In this document: positions 42,665 to 52,956 of the stretch, piece after piece
Layout of the letters: each line of letters opens with the position of its first letter
Position numbering within the stretch: position 1 is the stretch's first letter
Source: Puniceibacterium antarcticum
GTDB lineage: Bacteria > Pseudomonadota > Alphaproteobacteria > Rhodobacterales > Rhodobacteraceae
Direction of reading: 5' to 3'
NCBI RefSeq assembly: GCF_002760615.1
Contig: NZ_AWWI01000100.1
Span: 62,001-126,000, forward strand
DNA: 64,000 bases
Program-made: the position numbers and the translations under genes
Notes under the pieces: model-generated
Told to the model about the DNA's origin: nothing
The model's input: only the letters and a program-made list of their open reading frames with translations
Database searches by the model: none

Positions 42665-43135
42665 ATGCCGCAGGATGCCAATGACTCCTCAACTGATCCG
42701 CTCCAGCCCGATTCACATCTTGCGCGGGAATTCGTTGCGGCGGCGGGACGGCTTCACAAGACGGTTTACAGCCGCTTTGATGCCGAAGCGAAGGCAAAGG
42801 GGCTGAGCTTCTCCCGCGCAAAGCTGTTGGCGCTGGTGTCCCGCTGTCCCGGGCGCACGCAGGCCAGCCTTGCCCGCGAGATGGAGGTCGAGGCGCCATC
42901 GCTGAAGCGGCTTGTCGATGGATTGGAGGAACAGGGATATGTCTATCGCTGCGCAGCTGACGGCGACAAGCGGGCAAACGGGATCTTCCTGACAGAAAAA
43001 TCACAGAGCGAGGTCGGCGATCTGCTCAACTTTGCGGATCGCATCGCCAGCGAGGTCCTGAAGGGCTTTGCCCCCGAAGAGTTGACCCGTGCCATAAACG
43101 TCATGAATGCGGTGTCGGATCGGATGACGAAATGA
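42665..43135 (+). CDS. MarR-family transcriptional regulator
   Basis: A 156-residue MarR/SlyA-type winged-helix repressor. The central DNA-binding region reads LSFSRAKLLALVSRCPGRTQ, ASLAREMEVEAPSLKRLVDG, LEEQGYVYRCAADGDKRANG, where the D-x-R wing motif is visible as DGDKR. Flanking helices form the dimer interface. The stop overlaps the MFS exporter start by ATGA, so it is the first gene of an efflux operon (MarR-MFS-HlyD). Two palindromes upstream are likely operators. The inducing compound is unknown. Confidence 0.9.
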   Translation: MPQDANDSSTDPLQPDSHLAREFVAAAGRLHKTVYSRFDAEAKAKGLSFSRAKLLALVSRCPGRTQASLAREMEVEAPSLKRLVDGLEEQGYVYRCAADGDKRANGIFLTEKSQSEVGDLLNFADRIASEVLKGFAPEELTRAINVMNAVSDRMTK

Positions 43136-44820
43136 CGCCCCGCGCCACATCCTCTGGGCGGGTCGAAGACAGCACGCCCACACCGTCAGCTGAGGCGGCA
43201 GAACCCGCTGCAAAGGCCGAACAGGCCCCACCGGCGCCGCCGCCCTTTCCGCATTCGGTTCCGCGGGCGGCGGGCTATGTCGCTGCGGGCGTGCTGATCG
43301 GTCTGACCCAGGCACTGGCCTCGGGCGTGATCATCGGCAACCTGCAATTTGTGGCCGGGGAGATCGGCGCCACGCAGCTGCACGCCTCTCTGCTGGTCGC
43401 GGCCTTTTATGCGCCACGCGCCTCTCTTTCGCTGTTCCTGATCAAGCTGCGCACCCAGTTCGGCCTGCGCCCTTTTGCCGAATGCAGCGTTGCGATCTTT
43501 GCACTTGCCAGCCTGATCGGGCTTGCGACCCAGGATCTGCGGTCTGCCCTGCTGGTGCAGTTTCTCGCCGGCGTCGCATCTGCGCCTCTCACCTCACTCG
43601 GCTTTCTCTATGTGCTTGAAGGGCTGGCACCGAAATACAAGATGAACGTCGGCCTTTGCCTCGTGCTGACTGTGATGATGTCGGGTACCACTCTTGGACG
43701 CCTGATTGGACCGCTCCTGTCCGACATCGGCGTCGACCATGCCTTTGCCGTTCTGTCGCTGGGTCTGGCGCTGATCTGCGTGGCCCTTGTCATGCGGTTC
43801 CCGCTGACCTCGCAACCCCGGGTCAAGGTTATCTCCTGGGTCGATGTGGTCAGCTACAGCATGCTTGCCATCGGCTTCGGCGGCATTGCAGTGGTGTCGG
43901 TCTCGGGCGTCGGCTACTGGTGGCTGGAACATGACTGGCTCGGCTGGACGCTTGCGGCCTCGATCGGCTGCCTCGCGATCATGGTTGCGATCGAGCTGAA
44001 CCGCGACTCCCCGCTGCTGGATCTGCGCTGGATCACCTCCCCCCCGGTGCTGCACTTCACCGGGGTGCTGCTGCTGTTCCGGCTCATCCTGTCGGAACAA
44101 TCACTGGGCGGCGCGGGCCTGTTTCAGAAGATGGGGCTGGCCACCTCTCAGGTCGCGCCGCTCTATGGGCTGATGCTGCTCTCCAGCGTGCTGGGTGGCG
44201 CCGTCTGCGCTTTTATCATCAAACCCGACCGCGAAGGACCTATCCATCTTTTTGCGCTGGTCCTCATCGGCATGGGCGCATGGATGGACAGTCAGAGTTC
44301 GATCCTGACCCGCCCGGAACAGATGTTCCTGAGCCAGAGCCTGATCTCCTTTGCCAGTGGGCTGTTCCTGCCCCCGGCGCTGCTGGCGGGTCTGACCAGC
44401 GCTCTGAAAAAGGGGCCGAACTATCTGCTCTCCTTCATCATGATCTTCCTCACCACTCAATCGCTGGGAGGGTTGATGGGCGGTGCGCTGTTCAACACCG
44501 TCGTCAGCATCCGCCAGAAGATCCACCTTGGCTATCTGACAGACGGGCTGACAATCACCTCGCCTCAGGTTGCGGATCTGATCGGCAGGGGCACCGCCTA
44601 TATGGCTGTGATCGAACCTGACCCGTCGCTGCGTGCCGCAGAGGCGCTGTCCCAGATCAGCCAGCAGATCGCGGTTCAGGCCTATGTGATGGCCTATGAT
44701 GACGTCTTTGCGGTGATCGCCGGCATTGCGGCCCTGATGGCCGCCGCGCTGACGCTGCACCTGATTTACATGGCGGTCGCCTCCGCCCGCAACAAAAGCT
44801 CCGCGCCGGTCGCGGGATGA
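43132..44820 (+). CDS. MFS efflux transporter (DHA2/EmrB type)
   Basis: A 562-residue transporter with about 14 hydrophobic segments, as in the DHA2 drug:H+ antiporter group. A Pro/Ala-rich cytoplasmic N-tail of about 45 residues precedes the first helix (AAGYVAAGVLIGLTQALASG). Helix 2-4 and mid-protein segments include IIGNLQFVAGEIGATQLHAS, MNVGLCLVLTVMMSGTTLGR and the periplasmic loop before the last helix (IRQKIHLGYLTDGLTI). The canonical DHA2 motif A is weak. It follows marR by translational overlap and is followed after 13 bases by an EmrA-like membrane-fusion gene, the standard EmrAB pairing. Drug range unknown. Confidence 0.85.
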   Translation: MTPRATSSGRVEDSTPTPSAEAAEPAAKAEQAPPAPPPFPHSVPRAAGYVAAGVLIGLTQALASGVIIGNLQFVAGEIGATQLHASLLVAAFYAPRASLSLFLIKLRTQFGLRPFAECSVAIFALASLIGLATQDLRSALLVQFLAGVASAPLTSLGFLYVLEGLAPKYKMNVGLCLVLTVMMSGTTLGRLIGPLLSDIGVDHAFAVLSLGLALICVALVMRFPLTSQPRVKVISWVDVVSYSMLAIGFGGIAVVSVSGVGYWWLEHDWLGWTLAASIGCLAIMVAIELNRDSPLLDLRWITSPPVLHFTGVLLLFRLILSEQSLGGAGLFQKMGLATSQVAPLYGLMLLSSVLGGAVCAFIIKPDREGPIHLFALVLIGMGAWMDSQSSILTRPEQMFLSQSLISFASGLFLPPALLAGLTSALKKGPNYLLSFIMIFLTTQSLGGLMGGALFNTVVSIRQKIHLGYLTDGLTITSPQVADLIGRGTAYMAVIEPDPSLRAAEALSQISQQIAVQAYVMAYDDVFAVIAGIAALMAAALTLHLIYMAVASARNKSSAPVAG

Positions 44821-44833
44821 CATTGGTGATACT

Positions 44834-45898
44834 ATGAAAAAACTCGTCTCAGTTGTTCTCAGCCTCGCGATCGGCATCGCGGGTGTCGGTCTTGTCCTCT
44901 ATGTCTGGCACTTGCCGCCCTTCACGGCCAGCGTCATGACAACCGAAAACGCCTATGTCCGCGGCAAGGTGGTGCAGATCGCACCGCTGGTCTCGGGCCG
45001 GATCATCGCCGTTACCGTGCAGGATTTCGAACAGGTCGAGGCCGGGCAGGTGCTGTTCCGCATCGACGACCGCCAATTGTCCCAGCGCGTCGCCCAGGCG
45101 CAAAGCGCGCTGGACGCTGCACAGGCCGACCTTGCAAATTCCCAGCAGGATCAGGCCACCGCGGAATCCGGGGTTGCCGCAGCCAAAGCCGGTCTTGCCT
45201 CGGCCAAGGCAGGCCTTGCCGCGGCACAATCGGGCTGGGACCGCGAACAGGCCCTCAAGGGCCGTGGCGTCATCTCTCAGGCCGATGCAGATCAAAGTCG
45301 GCTGACCCTTGATCAGGCCCGCGCCGTGGTCAGTCAGGCCGAAGCCCAGATCCAGGTGGCCGAGCAGAAGGTGAAATCGGTGGTCGTCGCCCGCACCGGC
45401 CTTCAGGCGCAGGTCGCAAGCGCTCAGGCCGCGCTGGAACTGGCCCAGATCGACCTTGATTATGCCACCATTCGCGCTCCGGAATCCGGGCGTGTCGGAC
45501 AAGTCGGCGGGCGCATCGGGCAATATGCGACGGCGGGCACCAGCCTTGCCGCCTTGGTGGAATCCAACGTCTGGGTCATCGCCAACTTCAAGGAAACACA
45601 GATGTCGGGCATGAGCGTCGGACAGACAGCCTCCTTTGCCGTCGATGCGTTGCAGGGTGCGGTTTTTACGGGAACGGTCATGGGTTTTTCACCAGCCACC
45701 ACATCGGAATTTTCGGTCCTCGGCTCGGCTGCGGCGGCCGGCAATTTCACCAAGATCGCACAGCGCCTGCCGGTCCGGATCGCGTTGACACCCGGCCAGA
45801 CAGGCAGCGCAGCTCTCGCCCCTGGCATGTCGGTGGTGGCCCGCGTCGACACGCGCCAGCCCGCCAATGCCTATGCCGCAAACGAGCAGGCCAATTGA
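44834..45898 (+). CDS. HlyD/EmrA-family membrane fusion protein
   Basis: A 354-residue periplasmic adaptor with one N-terminal membrane anchor (LVSVVLSLAIGIAGVGLVLY), a lipoyl-like hybrid domain (ENAYVRGKVVQIAPLVSGRI), a coiled-coil hairpin of about 110 residues very rich in Ala and Gln (TAESGVAAAKAGLASAKAGL), and a C-terminal beta domain (DLDYATIRAPESGRVGQVGG, VWVIANFKETQMSGMSVGQT). It would join the MFS pump at 43132 to an outer membrane channel; no TolC-like gene is present in the window. ACATTGGTG upstream is a poor ribosome site, so the start at 44834 rests on family alignment. Confidence 0.9.
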   Translation: MKKLVSVVLSLAIGIAGVGLVLYVWHLPPFTASVMTTENAYVRGKVVQIAPLVSGRIIAVTVQDFEQVEAGQVLFRIDDRQLSQRVAQAQSALDAAQADLANSQQDQATAESGVAAAKAGLASAKAGLAAAQSGWDREQALKGRGVISQADADQSRLTLDQARAVVSQAEAQIQVAEQKVKSVVVARTGLQAQVASAQAALELAQIDLDYATIRAPESGRVGQVGGRIGQYATAGTSLAALVESNVWVIANFKETQMSGMSVGQTASFAVDALQGAVFTGTVMGFSPATTSEFSVLGSAAAAGNFTKIAQRLPVRIALTPGQTGSAALAPGMSVVARVDTRQPANAYAANEQAN

Positions 45899-46220
45899 TG
45901 GGCGCAGCCCTGCGCCCCCCTCATCCCGCAGCCTGCGGGGCAACAACGTAGATATCACCGATACGGAAATGGGGGATAAGCTGATCTGCGTGGCGGTCAG
46001 GAACGAAACTGGCCGCCACGTAAAAAATTGCCAGAGGTCAGGAAACGCGACTGGCCGACTCATCACTACACAAGAACCAATTTGCCAGAAACACTGAGGG
46101 CGTGGATATGGCCATCTTGTGTCAGCTCCAACTGGACCTCTTCGCCAAGCTGCAGCCGCTCACAAGGATCACACATCTTATCATCCATCAACGCGGCCGT
46201 GCTGGAGTGCAAATACCCAT
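45899..46220. other. Intergenic region between HlyD and PACE genes
   Basis: About 320 bases between convergent genes. Two GC hairpins stand just after the HlyD stop: GGGCGCAG/CTGCGCCC (45900-45917) and CCCGCAGCCTGCGGG (45926-45940); neither has a T-run. No coding sequence is convincing in the rest. Confidence 0.5.
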
Positions 46221-46652
46221 TCAGAGAACATGCGTTTTCCACTGCGGCAACGGAAAGAGTTTGTCGTAGGCCCAGTTAAACCCAAAAGCATAGACCATGT
46301 AGAACAGGGAAAATGACACATCCATCACGAAGGCCTGCCAGAGCGAGACGCCAAGATACCAGGCGATGAAAGGCATCAGCACCATCAGCAGGGTAAGTTC
46401 GAACAGAACGGCATGCAGCATCCGCGCAAGGCCGGTTTTTTCCGTGGTGCCCGTATAGCGCTGCAAGCCCAGATCAAAGAAGTAATTGTAAATAAGGTTC
46501 CACACCGTGGCGAGCGTGGAACTGACCACGCCGACAACACCAATATCGTGCAACGGCATTTGGAAAACCACGGCCCCCATTGGAATGATTAGGAAAAGAG
46601 CGATGATTTCAAAGCTCAGGGCGTGGCGAACACGATCAGGAAAGGAGCGCAT
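46221..46652 (-). CDS. PACE-family multidrug efflux protein
   Basis: A 143-residue protein with four membrane helices and a duplicated bacterial transmembrane pair domain, the hallmark of the proteobacterial antimicrobial compound efflux (PACE) family whose best-known member AceI exports chlorhexidine. First repeat: RVRHALSFEIIALFLIIPMG with STLATVWNLIYNYFFDL; second repeat: ARMLHAVLFELTLLMVLMPF with VMDVSFSLFYMVYAFGFNWA, YDKLFP. The conserved Glu in the first helix (FEIIAL) is present. It is transcribed toward the MarR-MFS-HlyD operon but on the other strand. The substrate is unknown. Confidence 0.9.
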   Translation of the reverse strand: MRSFPDRVRHALSFEIIALFLIIPMGAVVFQMPLHDIGVVGVVSSTLATVWNLIYNYFFDLGLQRYTGTTEKTGLARMLHAVLFELTLLMVLMPFIAWYLGVSLWQAFVMDVSFSLFYMVYAFGFNWAYDKLFPLPQWKTHVL

Positions 46653-46985
46653 GGCAACCTCAAATTAGGCGCCGGGTCGTCCCGGCAACTGTCCATCAGG
46701 AGAGGTCGTCCTCATTCCGTTCTACATGCCATGCACGCAACGGGTCTTCAAGGTTTACGAGATGACACCACGACGAAAGGACAAGGCGGCTCGGCGCAAG
46801 ACTTCCTGCATCAAAAGCTGCGCCTCATCCATGCCTTGTATAAGGCTCTGTAAATATTTCAGAATTAACGCACGTGGGCACGCTCAAGAGGCGCGCAACC
46901 GGAAGCGAAATCACAAACTGCAAACCGTTTCTCACGCCGCGTTCATGATGGCCCAGAAATTCTATTCTTCGCAATGATTTCAAAG
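46653..46985. other. Intergenic region between PACE gene and tRNA-Leu
   Basis: About 330 bases. Small reading frames are present but lack ribosome sites and family features. I see nothing else recognisable. Confidence 0.5.
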
Positions 46986-47069
46986 TGGTGCGGGTGAAGG
47001 GACTCGAACCCCCACGCCATAGGCGCCAGAACCTAAATCTGGTGCGTCTACCAATTCCGCCACACCCGC
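46986..47069 (-). tRNA. tRNA-Leu (anticodon TAG)
   Basis: A complete class II tRNA with encoded CCA (46986-46988). The acceptor stem pairs GCGGGTG with CACCCGC, the anticodon stem CCAGA/TCTGG encloses loop TTTAGGT giving anticodon TAG, the variable arm is CGCCTATGGCG, and the T-loop is TTCGAGT. It reads CUA and other CUN leucine codons. Confidence 0.97.
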
Positions 47070-47223
47070 ACGCAACACAGGGCCTCTCGACCCGCGTCCG
47101 ACGTTCTCTAGCAAAGCTTGAAACCGGATGCGAGAGGAATTTCGCGCCCCCCACCCCATAGCGACGCTGCGTGATCTGTGCAGGGCATCTTCGGCGCCGC
47201 AACAGTGCTTGTCATAGGTATAC

Positions 47224-48792
47224 TCAGCCCTGCAGTTCTTGCAGCACCCTTGGCAGAATATCCGGCAGATCCTCGGCGATCAGACCTGGGCCAAAGCGGC
47301 GGGCGCATTCCACATGCAGCCAGGCGGCAGCCTCCACCATCTCCATCAGCGCCCCAGCGCCCTGTGGCGCGGCAAGCCCGGCAATCAGGCCCGCCAGCAC
47401 ATCACCCGCGCCCGCCGTGGCAAGCCAGGGCGCAGAGCGCCCATAGGCTGCGGCATGAAGTGACGCCGCCCCGTCGGGTGCTGCAATCACCGTATCCGCC
47501 CCCTTCAGCAGCATAATACAGCCTGCCCGCTCCGCTGCCTGCCGCACCACTTCGACCTTGGAACGTTCCATCCGCACCGCCGCCCCCAGATCCGGAAACA
47601 ACCGGGCAAATTCGCCCTCATGCGGGGTCAGCACAACCCTCGGATGGCAGGCAGCAAACAGCGCCTCGGGCGCATCGGCGAAACTGCTCAGCGCATCAGC
47701 GTCCAGCACCGTGATCGTATCGCGCCGCGCCAGCACGGCCAGAACCATATCCCGGGTGCGCACAGACACGCCCATTCCGGGGCCAAGGCAAAAGCCGCTC
47801 ACACGCGTGTCCGCACGCTCGCCCAGTTCCTCGGGTCCGCGGATCGCCTGCAGCATGATTGCATTCAGCTGACAGGCGTTTTCCTGCAGCGCGGCAGGCG
47901 GGCAAAGCAGCGTGACCAGCCCCGCTCCGGCCCGCAATGCGGCGCGCGCTGCAAGCCGGCCGGCACCGCCGCGTCCAACACCGCCGGCAAAGACCATGAC
48001 ATGTCCATGGTTGAACTTGTGTCCACCGCCCCGCGCCTTGCTGATCAGGCCCAGCGGCCAGTCCGACCTCGGGTCTGGGCGGTCAACCAGCCGGACAACC
48101 TCGGGATCACGCACAGCCCCCAAAGGCACGGGCAGGCCGATGTCAGCCACCCGCAGCGCCCCGCACAGATCCGGCCCACGTCCCAGATAATGCCCGGGCT
48201 TGGCCCTGTGAAAGGTCACAGTCAGATCTGCGCGGCTCTCGGCCTCCTCACCCGCCATTTGCGGCACAGTGCCGGTGTCAAGGTTCAGTCCAGACGGACA
48301 ATCCACCGCCACCCGGCGCACCGCCCCCTCTTGCTGCCAACGCTCCGCGCAGAGCACCTGCGCGACGACGCCGGGCAAGGGACGTGTCAGCCCGATACCG
48401 AACACCGCATCAACGATCAGATCGGGCTGCGAGCCGGACAGGATTGCCTCAGCGTCCCACGGCTTGACGGGCCCAAGAGAGGCCCAGAGGTCGTGATTGC
48501 GCCGCGCATCCCCGGGCAACCTACCCGCATCGCCAAACAGCCAGACATGCACCGCCCAGCCCCGCGCCTGCAACAGTCGCGCGATGACAAACCCATCTCC
48601 GCCATTGTTGCCCGGCCCGCACAGCACAAGGGCACGCTGACCCTCTGCCCCGAAGTCCGGCCATTCCGCCAGAACCGCGTCGACAACGCCACGCCCGGCG
48701 CGCTCCATCAGCGCAACACCACTCACCGTGCCGCGATCAATCGCATCCCGCTCCAGCGCGCGCATCTGCGCAGATGTCAGTAGCATATTCAT
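47224..48792 (-). CDS. nnr: Bifunctional NAD(P)H-hydrate repair enzyme Nnr
   Basis: A 522-residue two-domain enzyme that repairs hydrated NADH and NADPH. The N-terminal epimerase domain (about 1-215) has VLCGPGNNGGDGFVIARLLQ and VDAVFGIGLTRPLPG. The C-terminal ADP-dependent dehydratase domain (about 235-520) has NHGHVMVFAGGVGRGGAGRL, TVLDADALS, LTPHEGEFARLFPDL and the NAXD signature ATAGAGDVLAGLIAGL. The ATG at 48792 is chosen because AGGAGG lies six bases before it. Single gene. It lies 154 bases downstream of the tRNA-Leu gene on the minus strand in coordinate terms, with no clear functional link. Confidence 0.95.
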   Translation of the reverse strand: MNMLLTSAQMRALERDAIDRGTVSGVALMERAGRGVVDAVLAEWPDFGAEGQRALVLCGPGNNGGDGFVIARLLQARGWAVHVWLFGDAGRLPGDARRNHDLWASLGPVKPWDAEAILSGSQPDLIVDAVFGIGLTRPLPGVVAQVLCAERWQQEGAVRRVAVDCPSGLNLDTGTVPQMAGEEAESRADLTVTFHRAKPGHYLGRGPDLCGALRVADIGLPVPLGAVRDPEVVRLVDRPDPRSDWPLGLISKARGGGHKFNHGHVMVFAGGVGRGGAGRLAARAALRAGAGLVTLLCPPAALQENACQLNAIMLQAIRGPEELGERADTRVSGFCLGPGMGVSVRTRDMVLAVLARRDTITVLDADALSSFADAPEALFAACHPRVVLTPHEGEFARLFPDLGAAVRMERSKVEVVRQAAERAGCIMLLKGADTVIAAPDGAASLHAAAYGRSAPWLATAGAGDVLAGLIAGLAAPQGAGALMEMVEAAAWLHVECARRFGPGLIAEDLPDILPRVLQELQG

Positions 48793-49545
<753 letters not shown>

Positions 49546-49585
49546 ACAACACCAGACTTTACCAAGACAGAAAGGGACCCAGGGA

Positions 49586-50992
49586 ATGAGCATAGAAGCA
49601 GTTCTCAAGCTTATGAAGGACGAGGAAGTCGCCTATGTCGACATCCGCTTCACCGACCCGCGCGGCAAACTTCAGCACGTGACCCTGTGCGAAGATCAGG
49701 TCGACGCAGATTTCCTCGAAGAAGGCTTCATGTTCGACGGCTCGTCGATCGCGGGCTGGAAATCGATCGAAGCCTCCGACATGAAGCTGATTCCGGACAC
49801 CGAAAGCGTCTATATCGACCCCTTCTATGCGGAAAAGACCATGTGCATTCATTGCACCGTGGTTGAACCCGACACGCTGGAAAAATACGACCGCGACCCG
49901 CGCGGCACCGCGATCAAGGCCGAGGCTTACCTGAAGTCGACTGGCATTGGTGACGTCTCCTACTGGGGCCCCGAGGCCGAGTTCTTCCTGTTCGACGACG
50001 TGCGTTATTCCAACACAATCAACAAGGTGTCCTACGAAGTGGACGCACTTGACGCATCCTGGAACACCGACACATCCTACGAAATGGGCAACACCGGCCA
50101 CCGTCCCGGTCTCAAGGGCGGCTATTTCCCGGTCAACCCGATTGATGACGCGCAGGACATCCGCGGCGAAATGCTCTCGACCATGAAACGCATGGGCATG
50201 AAGGTCGACAAGCACCACCACGAAGTGGCCTCCTGCCAGCACGAACTTGGCCTGATCTTCGGCACGCTGACCACCCAGGCGGATGAAATCCAGAAATACA
50301 AGTACGTGATCCACAACGTCGCGCAAGCCTACGGTAAATCGGCAACCTTCATGCCGAAACCGATCTATGGCGACAACGGCTCGGGCATGCACTGCAACAT
50401 GTCGATCTGGAAGGACGGCAAGCCACTCTTCGCAGGTGACAAATATGCAGACCTGTCGCAGGAAGCCCTGTGGTACATCGGCGGCATTCTGTTCCACGCA
50501 AAATCGCTGAACGCCTTCACCAACCCCGGCACCAACAGCTACAAGCGCCTGATCCCCGGTTTCGAAGCCCCCGTTCTGCGCGCTTATTCCGCCCGCAACC
50601 GCTCGGGTTGCGTCCGCATCCCGTGGACCGACTCGCCCAAGGCAAAGCGCGTCGAAGCACGCTTCCCCGATCCCTCGGCAAACCCGTATCTGTGCTTCTC
50701 GGCACTCCTGATGGCCGGCCTTGACGGCATCAAGAACAAGATCGATCCGGGCGAAGCCATGGACAAGAACCTCTATGACCTGCCGCCCGAAGAACTGGCC
50801 GGCATCCCCACGGTCTGCGGTTCGCTGCGCGAAGCCCTGGATGAGCTGCAGGCTGATCACGACTACCTGCTCGCAGGCGACGTGTTCACCAAAAGCCAGA
50901 TCGAAGGTTACATCGAACTCAAGACCGAAGAACTGCACAAGTACGAGCACACACCCCACCCGGTGGAATTCGGCATGTACTACAGCTGCTGA
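49586..50992 (+). CDS. glnA: Glutamine synthetase type I
   Basis: A 468-residue GSI-beta glutamine synthetase, assimilating ammonia into glutamate with ATP as a dodecamer. Signatures include the N-terminal [19 protein letters not shown], the catalytic [11 protein letters not shown], the ATP-binding [35 protein letters not shown] and the adenylylation segment [15 protein letters not shown], whose Tyr (near 397) is the target of GlnE. The ATG at 49586 ([14 protein letters not shown]) has an AGGGA ribosome site; an upstream in-frame start would run into glnB. A strong terminator follows. Confidence 0.98.
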   Translation: MSIEAVLKLMKDEEVAYVDIRFTDPRGKLQHVTLCEDQVDADFLEEGFMFDGSSIAGWKSIEASDMKLIPDTESVYIDPFYAEKTMCIHCTVVEPDTLEKYDRDPRGTAIKAEAYLKSTGIGDVSYWGPEAEFFLFDDVRYSNTINKVSYEVDALDASWNTDTSYEMGNTGHRPGLKGGYFPVNPIDDAQDIRGEMLSTMKRMGMKVDKHHHEVASCQHELGLIFGTLTTQADEIQKYKYVIHNVAQAYGKSATFMPKPIYGDNGSGMHCNMSIWKDGKPLFAGDKYADLSQEALWYIGGILFHAKSLNAFTNPGTNSYKRLIPGFEAPVLRAYSARNRSGCVRIPWTDSPKAKRVEARFPDPSANPYLCFSALLMAGLDGIKNKIDPGEAMDKNLYDLPPEELAGIPTVCGSLREALDELQADHDYLLAGDVFTKSQIEGYIELKTEELHKYEHTPHPVEFGMYYSC

Positions 50993-51018
50993 TCCCTCTG
51001 GGAACACGGCACAGCTTG

Positions 51019-51044
51019 GGCGTCCCTTCGGGGGCGCCTTTTTT
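51019..51044 (+). terminator. Rho-independent terminator after glnA
   Basis: Stem GGCGTCCC (51019-51026), loop TTCG, stem GGGGCGCC (51031-51038, with one G-T pair) followed by six T residues. It lies 27 bases after the glnA stop. Confidence 0.88.
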
Positions 51045-51187
51045 GTCTGTCCCGCCCTGCGGCACGCAAGAAATCACGCAGAGGTGACGGGAACGACCCC
51101 GAATTGGATCAAATGCGCACGGTTGCAACCTTTTCGGCGCGGGCATATCCCGCTACCGTCTGCCCTGCCCGCAGTCAGGAGACACAG

Positions 51188-51994
51188 ATGCGCCCTATAC
51201 TCTCGATCCTCTTTGCCACCTGCATGGCCGTGCCGCTGCTCGCGACCCCGGTCCTGGCCGCACAATGCGGAAACGCCGCCGCGGGATTTGCCGCCTGGAA
51301 GACATCGTTCGCCCGCGAAGCACAGGCCGCAGGTGTCGGCCCGCGCGGATTGCAGGCCTTGGCCGACGCGAGCTATGCCCAAGGCACGATCAATGCCGAC
51401 CGCAATCAGAAAAGCTTCAAATATTCCTTCGACAAGTTCATGCAGGTGCGCGGGGCCGACACGATTGTCGCCCAAGGACGCAAGCGCAAGGCGCGCAATC
51501 CGGCGTTCTACACCTCACTGGAACAGCGTTTCGGTGTTCCCGCAGGCATCCTGCTCGCCATTCATGGGATGGAGACCGGATTTGGTGGCTTCATGGGCGA
51601 CAGCCCAGTGGTCTCCGCCATCAGCACACTGGCCTATGACTGCCGCCGCACGGATTTCTTTGTGCCCCATGCCATCGGCGCGCTGAAACTGGTGGATCGC
51701 GGCTCGATCACCCCCGCAACGCGCGGCGCGAAACATGGCGAACTCGGGCACACCCAGTTCCTGCCCGGCAATGCGCTTTCCTTTGGTGTCGACGGCAATG
51801 GCGACGGCACGGTGGATTTCTATAACGAAACAGACGCACTTGCCTCGACCGCCAATTATCTGCGGCAAAAGGGCTGGCGCCCCGGTGCCGGCTATCTCGA
51901 AGGGCAGCCGAACTTTCAGGTGATCCAGCAATGGAACGCAGCCGGCGTCTATCAAAAGGCAATCGCAGTGATGGCCTCGCGCATCGACGGCTAA
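51188..51994 (+). CDS. Lytic murein transglycosylase (MltB-like)
   Basis: A 268-residue exported lytic transglycosylase of the SLT_2/MltB family that cleaves peptidoglycan glycan strands to anhydromuramyl products. A signal peptide (MRPILSILFATCMAVPLLAT, cleaved near VLA-AQC) is followed by the catalytic domain: FGVPAGILLAIHGMETGFGG with catalytic Glu129, the substrate segment FMGDSPVVSAISTLAYDCRR, and GELGHTQFLPGNALSFGVDG with DGNGDGTVDFYNETDALAST. No lipobox is seen, so it would be soluble in the periplasm. The ATG at 51188 is chosen by the signal peptide. Single gene after glnA. Confidence 0.92.
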   Translation: MRPILSILFATCMAVPLLATPVLAAQCGNAAAGFAAWKTSFAREAQAAGVGPRGLQALADASYAQGTINADRNQKSFKYSFDKFMQVRGADTIVAQGRKRKARNPAFYTSLEQRFGVPAGILLAIHGMETGFGGFMGDSPVVSAISTLAYDCRRTDFFVPHAIGALKLVDRGSITPATRGAKHGELGHTQFLPGNALSFGVDGNGDGTVDFYNETDALASTANYLRQKGWRPGAGYLEGQPNFQVIQQWNAAGVYQKAIAVMASRIDG

Positions 51995-52116
51995 AGCTAT
52001 ATAGGTTCCGGCGCCCCAAAATAGCGCCGGAACCGCAACCTGGAACGATCCAAATTCTGGCTCAGCCTGACCCAAGCGCATGACTTTTCGCCATCGGCCA
52101 AAGGCCGAATATGGCT

Positions 52117-52860
52117 CTACGCCGAAACCCTGTCGCCTTCACTCACCACTGATCGCAGCACAACATAGGTATGGATCGAAAACACCACTGCCCGGCTGAC
52201 CGGCAGCCGCAGCAGGCATTGCCGTTCAGAGCGGAAATAGGGCGCCACCTCTGCCGCATTGCTCGGGCGCGGGACGCGCGGCCCGGGTTTGTGCAGCGTC
52301 GGATCACTGTCCCAAAGCCGGTTGAACCGCCAGATCGGCCGCCCCACCTGCAATCCGTGAAACAGCCGCTGCACCCGTTTGGCGATATCCGCATCATAAG
52401 ACGGCACTGGATCATGGATCGCCACCATCGGATGATTGAACTTTTCCGCCAGCCGCCAGCCCGACGGAAAACACAAGATCGCCCCGGCCAGCACATGGAC
52501 ATCGTCGCGCGGTAGCATCAGACACAGATCCTCCTGCACCAGATGCCCCAGCGTGATCAGCGGATTTGAATGGTCCAGCGCCACCCGCACCCCATCTGGC
52601 CGCGTCACTTCCCCGCCATCCTGCACGAACCCCTCGGGCAGCGCCGCCAGCACCGTGTCCAGCAATTCTTCCGCCGCCGCCCGCGCGCTTTCGTCCAGCG
52701 CATGCACCGCCGCCGCATCCTTTTCGATCAGCCGCGCGCGTTCCGCCATCTGCGCGGCATAAGCATCATCAACCAACAACCAGTCACCCTCCAGCGGGCG
52801 CACCCCGGGCAAGGCCCGCTCCTGGCGGGCATCATAAGGCAGTTGGGATTGCAGAATCAT
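52117..52860 (-). CDS. DUF3445 protein, heme-dependent oxidative N-demethylase-like
   Basis: A 247-residue DUF3445 protein. Family segments include EGDWLLVDDAYAAQMAERAR, LDHSNPLITLGHLVQEDLCL, MLPRDDVHVLAGAILCFPSG and the C-terminal FRSERQCLLRLPVSRAVVFS with IHTYV. One member of this family is the alpha subunit of a heme-dependent oxidative N-demethylase that removes a methyl group from small amines; whether this protein does so is not known, and no flavin reductase-type partner lies nearby. The ATG at 52860 (MILQSQLPYDARQ) is preferred to that at 52920 by family start position. It is 96 bases downstream of the glycerophosphodiesterase stop, on the same strand. Confidence 0.8.
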   Translation of the reverse strand: MILQSQLPYDARQERALPGVRPLEGDWLLVDDAYAAQMAERARLIEKDAAAVHALDESARAAAEELLDTVLAALPEGFVQDGGEVTRPDGVRVALDHSNPLITLGHLVQEDLCLMLPRDDVHVLAGAILCFPSGWRLAEKFNHPMVAIHDPVPSYDADIAKRVQRLFHGLQVGRPIWRFNRLWDSDPTLHKPGPRVPRPSNAAEVAPYFRSERQCLLRLPVSRAVVFSIHTYVVLRSVVSEGDRVSA

Positions 52861-52956
52861 GTGTTCAAAATAGCCAAAGGCGCGCCCCCCGGAAAGAGCC
52901 GCGCCTTCAGTTTCACACACCGCACAAGACGATTGCCCTCACACGGGCAGATCAGG

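Noticed and set aside
46623-46977. Small plus-strand frames between the PACE gene and tRNA-Leu
   Set aside because: Basic, low-complexity composition, no ribosome sites, no family features.
49559-51007. A 482-codon open frame on the minus strand opposite glnA
   Set aside because: It is a shadow of glnA, a universal gene with clear motifs. Long antisense frames are expected in GC-rich, highly biased coding sequence.
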